This document shows, piece after piece, positions 61,666 through 64,000 of a stretch of DNA of 64,000 bases. The DNA lies in NCBI RefSeq assembly GCF_003236395.1, contig NZ_POUD01000011.1, positions 1 to 64,000 of the forward strand. The letters are read 5' to 3'. The position numbers and the translations under genes are program-made. Position 1 is the first letter of the stretch. Each line of letters starts with the position of its first letter. The notes below the pieces were generated by a model. It was not told the DNA's origin and made no database searches. It saw only the letters and a program-made list of their open reading frames with translations. Source of the DNA: Nonomuraea aridisoli (GTDB lineage: Bacteria; Actinomycetota; Actinomycetes; Streptosporangiales; Streptosporangiaceae).

Positions 61666-62388
61666 ATGGCGACGAAAGCGGCGGGGGGCAGGCAGGAGAC
61701 CCGGCTCGCACTGGTGCGACGGGCCCGCAAGATGAACCGCGTCCTCGCGGAGACCTATCCAAACGCCCATTGCGAGCTCGACTTCGGCAATCCGCTGGAG
61801 CTGCTGGTCGCGACCATCCTCTCGGCCCAGTGCACGGACAAGCGGGTCAACATGGTGACCCCGATCCTGTTCGCGAAATATCCGACGGTCGAGGACTACG
61901 CGAGCGCCGACCGGTCCGAGATGGAAGAGATCATCCGCTCGACCGGCTTCTTCCGCGCGAAGACCAACAGCATCATCGGCATGGCCCAGGCGATCTGCGA
62001 GCGCTACGGCGGCGAGGTGCCCGGGAAGCTGAAAGACCTGGTCGGCCTGCCCGGCGTGGGCCGCAAGACGGCCAACGTGGTGCTGGGGAACGCCTTCGGC
62101 GTGCCCGGCCTGACCGTCGACACCCACTTCCAGCGCCTCGTGCGCCGGTTCGGCTGGACCGAGGAGACCGACCCCGTCAAGATCGAGCACATCGTGGGGG
62201 AGCTGCTGCCCCGCCGCGAGTGGACGATCTTCTCCCATCGGGTCATCTGGCACGGCCGCCGCATCTGCCACGCCCGCAGGCCCGCGTGCGGCGTGTGCCC
62301 GCTGGCCGCCCTGTGCCCCTCGTACGGCACCGGCCCGACCGACCCCGGCCAGGCCGCCAAGCTCGTCAGGTCCGGCCCCTTCTCCTGA
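61666..62388 (+). CDS. nth: Endonuclease III (DNA glycosylase/AP lyase)
   Basis: ATG at 61666 gives a 240-aa protein with [20 protein letters not shown], the helix-hairpin-helix [20 protein letters not shown] (catalytic Lys in GRKTA), the catalytic Asp in [16 protein letters not shown] and the 4Fe-4S ligands C-x6-C-x2-C-x5-C in [20 protein letters not shown]. It removes oxidised pyrimidines and cleaves AP sites in base-excision repair. Length is typical. Upstream of ATG 61666 no strong ribosome site is seen, but earlier codons lack homology. Confidence 0.95.
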   Translation: MATKAAGGRQETRLALVRRARKMNRVLAETYPNAHCELDFGNPLELLVATILSAQCTDKRVNMVTPILFAKYPTVEDYASADRSEMEEIIRSTGFFRAKTNSIIGMAQAICERYGGEVPGKLKDLVGLPGVGRKTANVVLGNAFGVPGLTVDTHFQRLVRRFGWTEETDPVKIEHIVGELLPRREWTIFSHRVIWHGRRICHARRPACGVCPLAALCPSYGTGPTDPGQAAKLVRSGPFS

Positions 62389-62431
62389 CCTGCCGGGAAG
62401 TGATCGGTGGCTTGCCGATGTTGGAGGATGC

Positions 62432-63079
62432 GTGACCCAAGTGCCCGACTGGCTCGAACGATTGGCGGCGCAGGCGCAACAGGCCAAGGTCCCCCGATAC
62501 CTGCGTCCCCCCGCCGACGGCGGCCGGGAGGCGGCGGTGCTGATGTTGTTCGGCGAGGGTCCGTCAGGTCCCGACGTGCTGCTGATCCAGCGCAGCACCC
62601 GCGGGCGCCGGCACCCCGGCCAGCCTGCCTTCCCGGGAGGCGGCGTCGATCCGGGCGACGGCGGGCCGGTCGCCGCGGCGCTGCGCGAGGCCGAGGAGGA
62701 GACCGGGGTCGACCCGGCCGGCGTCCACGTGCTCTGCACGATGCCGGAGCTCTACCTCAACCACAGCGACAACCGCGTCACGCCCGTGGTGGCCTGGTGG
62801 CGCGTTCCTTGCGCGGTGCACGCGGCCTCGCCCGACGAGGTCGAATCCGTCGAACGGGTGCCGATCGCCGAGCTGGTCGATCCCGGCAACCGCGTCATGC
62901 TGCGTCACCCGAGCGGCATGGCGGGCCCGGCGTTCCGGGTGCGCGGGATGGTGGTGTGGGGGTTCACCGCGGTGGTGCTCGACTCGGTGCTGCGCGCGGC
63001 CGGGCTGGAGCGTCCGTGGGACACCGCGCGGATCGAGCAGCTGCCGCCCGACATCCTCGGGCTGGCCTCCCGCTCCTAG
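62432..63079 (+). CDS. CoA pyrophosphatase-like NUDIX hydrolase
   Basis: GTG at 62432 begins a 215-aa protein with LLIQRSTRGRRHPGQPAFPG, GGVDPGDGGPVAAALREAEE, ETGVDPAGVHVLC: the NuCoA motif (LLTxRxxxxRxHxGxxxFPGG-like) plus Nudix box. The C-terminal FRVRGMVVWGFTAVVLDSVL fits the NUDT7/CoAse group that cleaves CoA or acyl-CoA to 4'-phosphopantetheine derivatives. It follows nth by 43 bp on the same strand. Confidence 0.9.
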   Translation: MTQVPDWLERLAAQAQQAKVPRYLRPPADGGREAAVLMLFGEGPSGPDVLLIQRSTRGRRHPGQPAFPGGGVDPGDGGPVAAALREAEEETGVDPAGVHVLCTMPELYLNHSDNRVTPVVAWWRVPCAVHAASPDEVESVERVPIAELVDPGNRVMLRHPSGMAGPAFRVRGMVVWGFTAVVLDSVLRAAGLERPWDTARIEQLPPDILGLASRS

Positions 63080-63639
63080 CGGGCGGCCCGCAGCGCCACG
63101 CCGAGCGAGGCCCAGCCCGCCACGTCGGCGTCGTCGTCGGCCGCCAGCGCGCGCAGCGTCTCCAGGCCCGCCCGGTCGGGCGGATCGCCGAGCACGTGCT
63201 GCAGCGCGTACGCGGCGCCGTAGCGGACTCTCGGGTCGTCGTGGCCGGCCAGCTCGATCACCGACGGCAGCGAGCGCGGGTCGGCCAGGTGGCCGAACGC
63301 GATCAGCACCGAGTAGAGCACCATCGCGTCGTCCTCGCTGGCGGCCAGGTAGCGCAGCACCGGCAGCGTACGGTCGGCGAAGGAGTGGAGCATGCCCATG
63401 ATGTCGACGCCGAGCAGCCGCTCCGCGACGGTGTCGGCGGCGCAGAGCCGGCGCGCCTCGATGAACGACTCCAGATCGCCGCGCTGACGCAGCATGGAGA
63501 TCACGTGCCAGCGCAGCGGCCCGTCGGGGTCGGTGTCGCTCAGAGCCGCCTGGATGAGTTCGCGCACTGTTCCCTCGGCCCCCGGCATACCGCCCAAGAT
63601 AGTCAGGCGGGTGACGCCGTCCTGATCGAAGACGTGCAC
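63076..63639 (-). CDS. HEAT-repeat-like protein
   Basis: The 187-aa protein is all-helical with repeated pairs: GPLRWHVISMLRQRGDLESF, DIMGMLHSFADRTLPVLRYL, YSVLIAFGHLADPRSLPSVI, DDPRVRYGAAYALQHVLGDP, ADVAGWASLGVALRAAR. These are HEAT/Armadillo-type repeats, protein-binding scaffolds. No partner is known. It converges on the NUDIX gene with a 4-bp overlap and is divergent from the marP gene with 31 bp between starts. Confidence 0.85.
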   Translation of the reverse strand: MHVFDQDGVTRLTILGGMPGAEGTVRELIQAALSDTDPDGPLRWHVISMLRQRGDLESFIEARRLCAADTVAERLLGVDIMGMLHSFADRTLPVLRYLAASEDDAMVLYSVLIAFGHLADPRSLPSVIELAGHDDPRVRYGAAYALQHVLGDPPDRAGLETLRALAADDDADVAGWASLGVALRAAR

Positions 63640-63670
63640 GCTTGACCCTATCGCTGGCTACCTTTGAAGC

Positions 63671-64000
63671 GTGCGCGGTGATCTGCTTGACCTCATTCTG
63701 ATCGCCCTGGTGATCGCCTTCGGCATCTCCGGATACCGGCAGGGCTTCATCATCGGGGTGATGAGCTTCGTGGGGTTCGTCGGCGGAGCCGTGCTGGGCG
63801 TCTTCATCGCGCCCCCGATCACGAAGGCCGTCGTCGAGGGCGACACGCCCCAGGCGCTGCTCGCCATCGTGATCGTCTTCCTGTCCGCGACGGTCGGCCA
63901 GTTCGCCTCCTCGACGCTCGGGGCGGTAGTGCGCAGCCACGTCACGTGGGAGCCGGCCAAGGTGGCCGACGCGATCGGCGGCACGTTCGCCAGCGCGCTG
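63671..64000 (+). CDS. marP: MarP-type membrane serine protease, N-terminal part (runs off window)
   Basis: GTG at 63671 begins VRGDLLDLILIALVIAFGIS, then hydrophobic segments VMSFVGFVGGAVLGVFIAPP, LLAIVIVFLSATVGQFASST, and GAVVRSHVTWEPAKVADAIG. This is the CvpA/colicin-V-production-like membrane domain found at the N-terminus of the periplasmic serine protease MarP, next to nth/NUDIX in mycobacteria. The trypsin-like domain lies outside the window, so the protease call rests on the membrane domain and on gene order. Confidence 0.85.
   Translation, partial: MRGDLLDLILIALVIAFGISGYRQGFIIGVMSFVGFVGGAVLGVFIAPPITKAVVEGDTPQALLAIVIVFLSATVGQFASSTLGAVVRSHVTWEPAKVADAIGGTFASAL

Noticed and set aside
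1..64000. CRISPR array
   Set aside because: The direct repeats found are tandem coding repeats or slippage repeats without regular unique spacers, and no cas genes are present.
1..64000. Secondary-metabolite gene cluster
   Set aside because: SARP, SnoaL, ABM, PaaK-like and methyltransferase genes are scattered; no PKS, NRPS or terpene synthase core enzyme is present.

Overview
The window is high-GC actinomycete DNA. The gene families (WhiB, SARP/AfsR regulators, many TetR genes, LamG and RHS secreted giants) and the gene order at the right end suggest a Streptosporangiales-type or Streptomyces-like filamentous actinomycete. The genus is an inference.

The window has two parts that meet at a tRNA-Pro(CGG) gene (50548-50621, minus strand). 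Right of it (50.7-64.0 kb) is intact, tightly packed housekeeping DNA: metallophosphoesterase, GatB/YqeY, a class A penicillin-binding protein, a WhiB protein (wblA/whiB4 type), two ArsA/Get3-like ATPases, a DUF4177-like mini-protein, RidA, NUDIX, metallo-beta-lactamase fold, Crp, a small kinase-like protein, endonuclease III, a CoA-type NUDIX, a HEAT-repeat protein and the start of a MarP-type protease. The order ponA2-whiB4-ArsA-ArsA-RidA-MBL-crp-nth-NUDIX-marP is conserved in mycobacteria and streptomycetes.

Left of the tRNA (1-50.5 kb) is accessory DNA rich in transposase remnants (IS5, IS256, ISL3, IS982, IS481 and a probable group II intron piece) and broken genes: a DpdB-like protein, an epimerase, Sua5, carbonic anhydrase, a two-component system, an MFS pump and a SARP regulator. 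Two very large genes survive intact: a 1359-aa LamG-repeat secreted protein followed by a 2094-aa RHS protein (1052-11549). Other intact units are a PaaK-like ligase with TetR, TetR-SDR-DoxX, IclR with a PLP enzyme and RidA, TetR with an alpha/beta hydrolase, a methyltransferase, XRE/MmyB with SnoaL and an MDR reductase. Several divergent regulator genes have clear palindromic operators.

The most notable signal is a triple heptamer repeated every 11 bp, the layout of a SARP binding site. It lies upstream of the LamG-RHS operon (11610-11638) and again, 27 kb away, upstream of a proline-rich membrane-anchored protein (39068-39096) next to a SARP gene. This suggests one regulator controls a cell-surface or secreted set. 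That SARP gene carries a frameshift near its 3' end, so either a homologue elsewhere does the work or the frameshift is tolerated or is a sequencing error.
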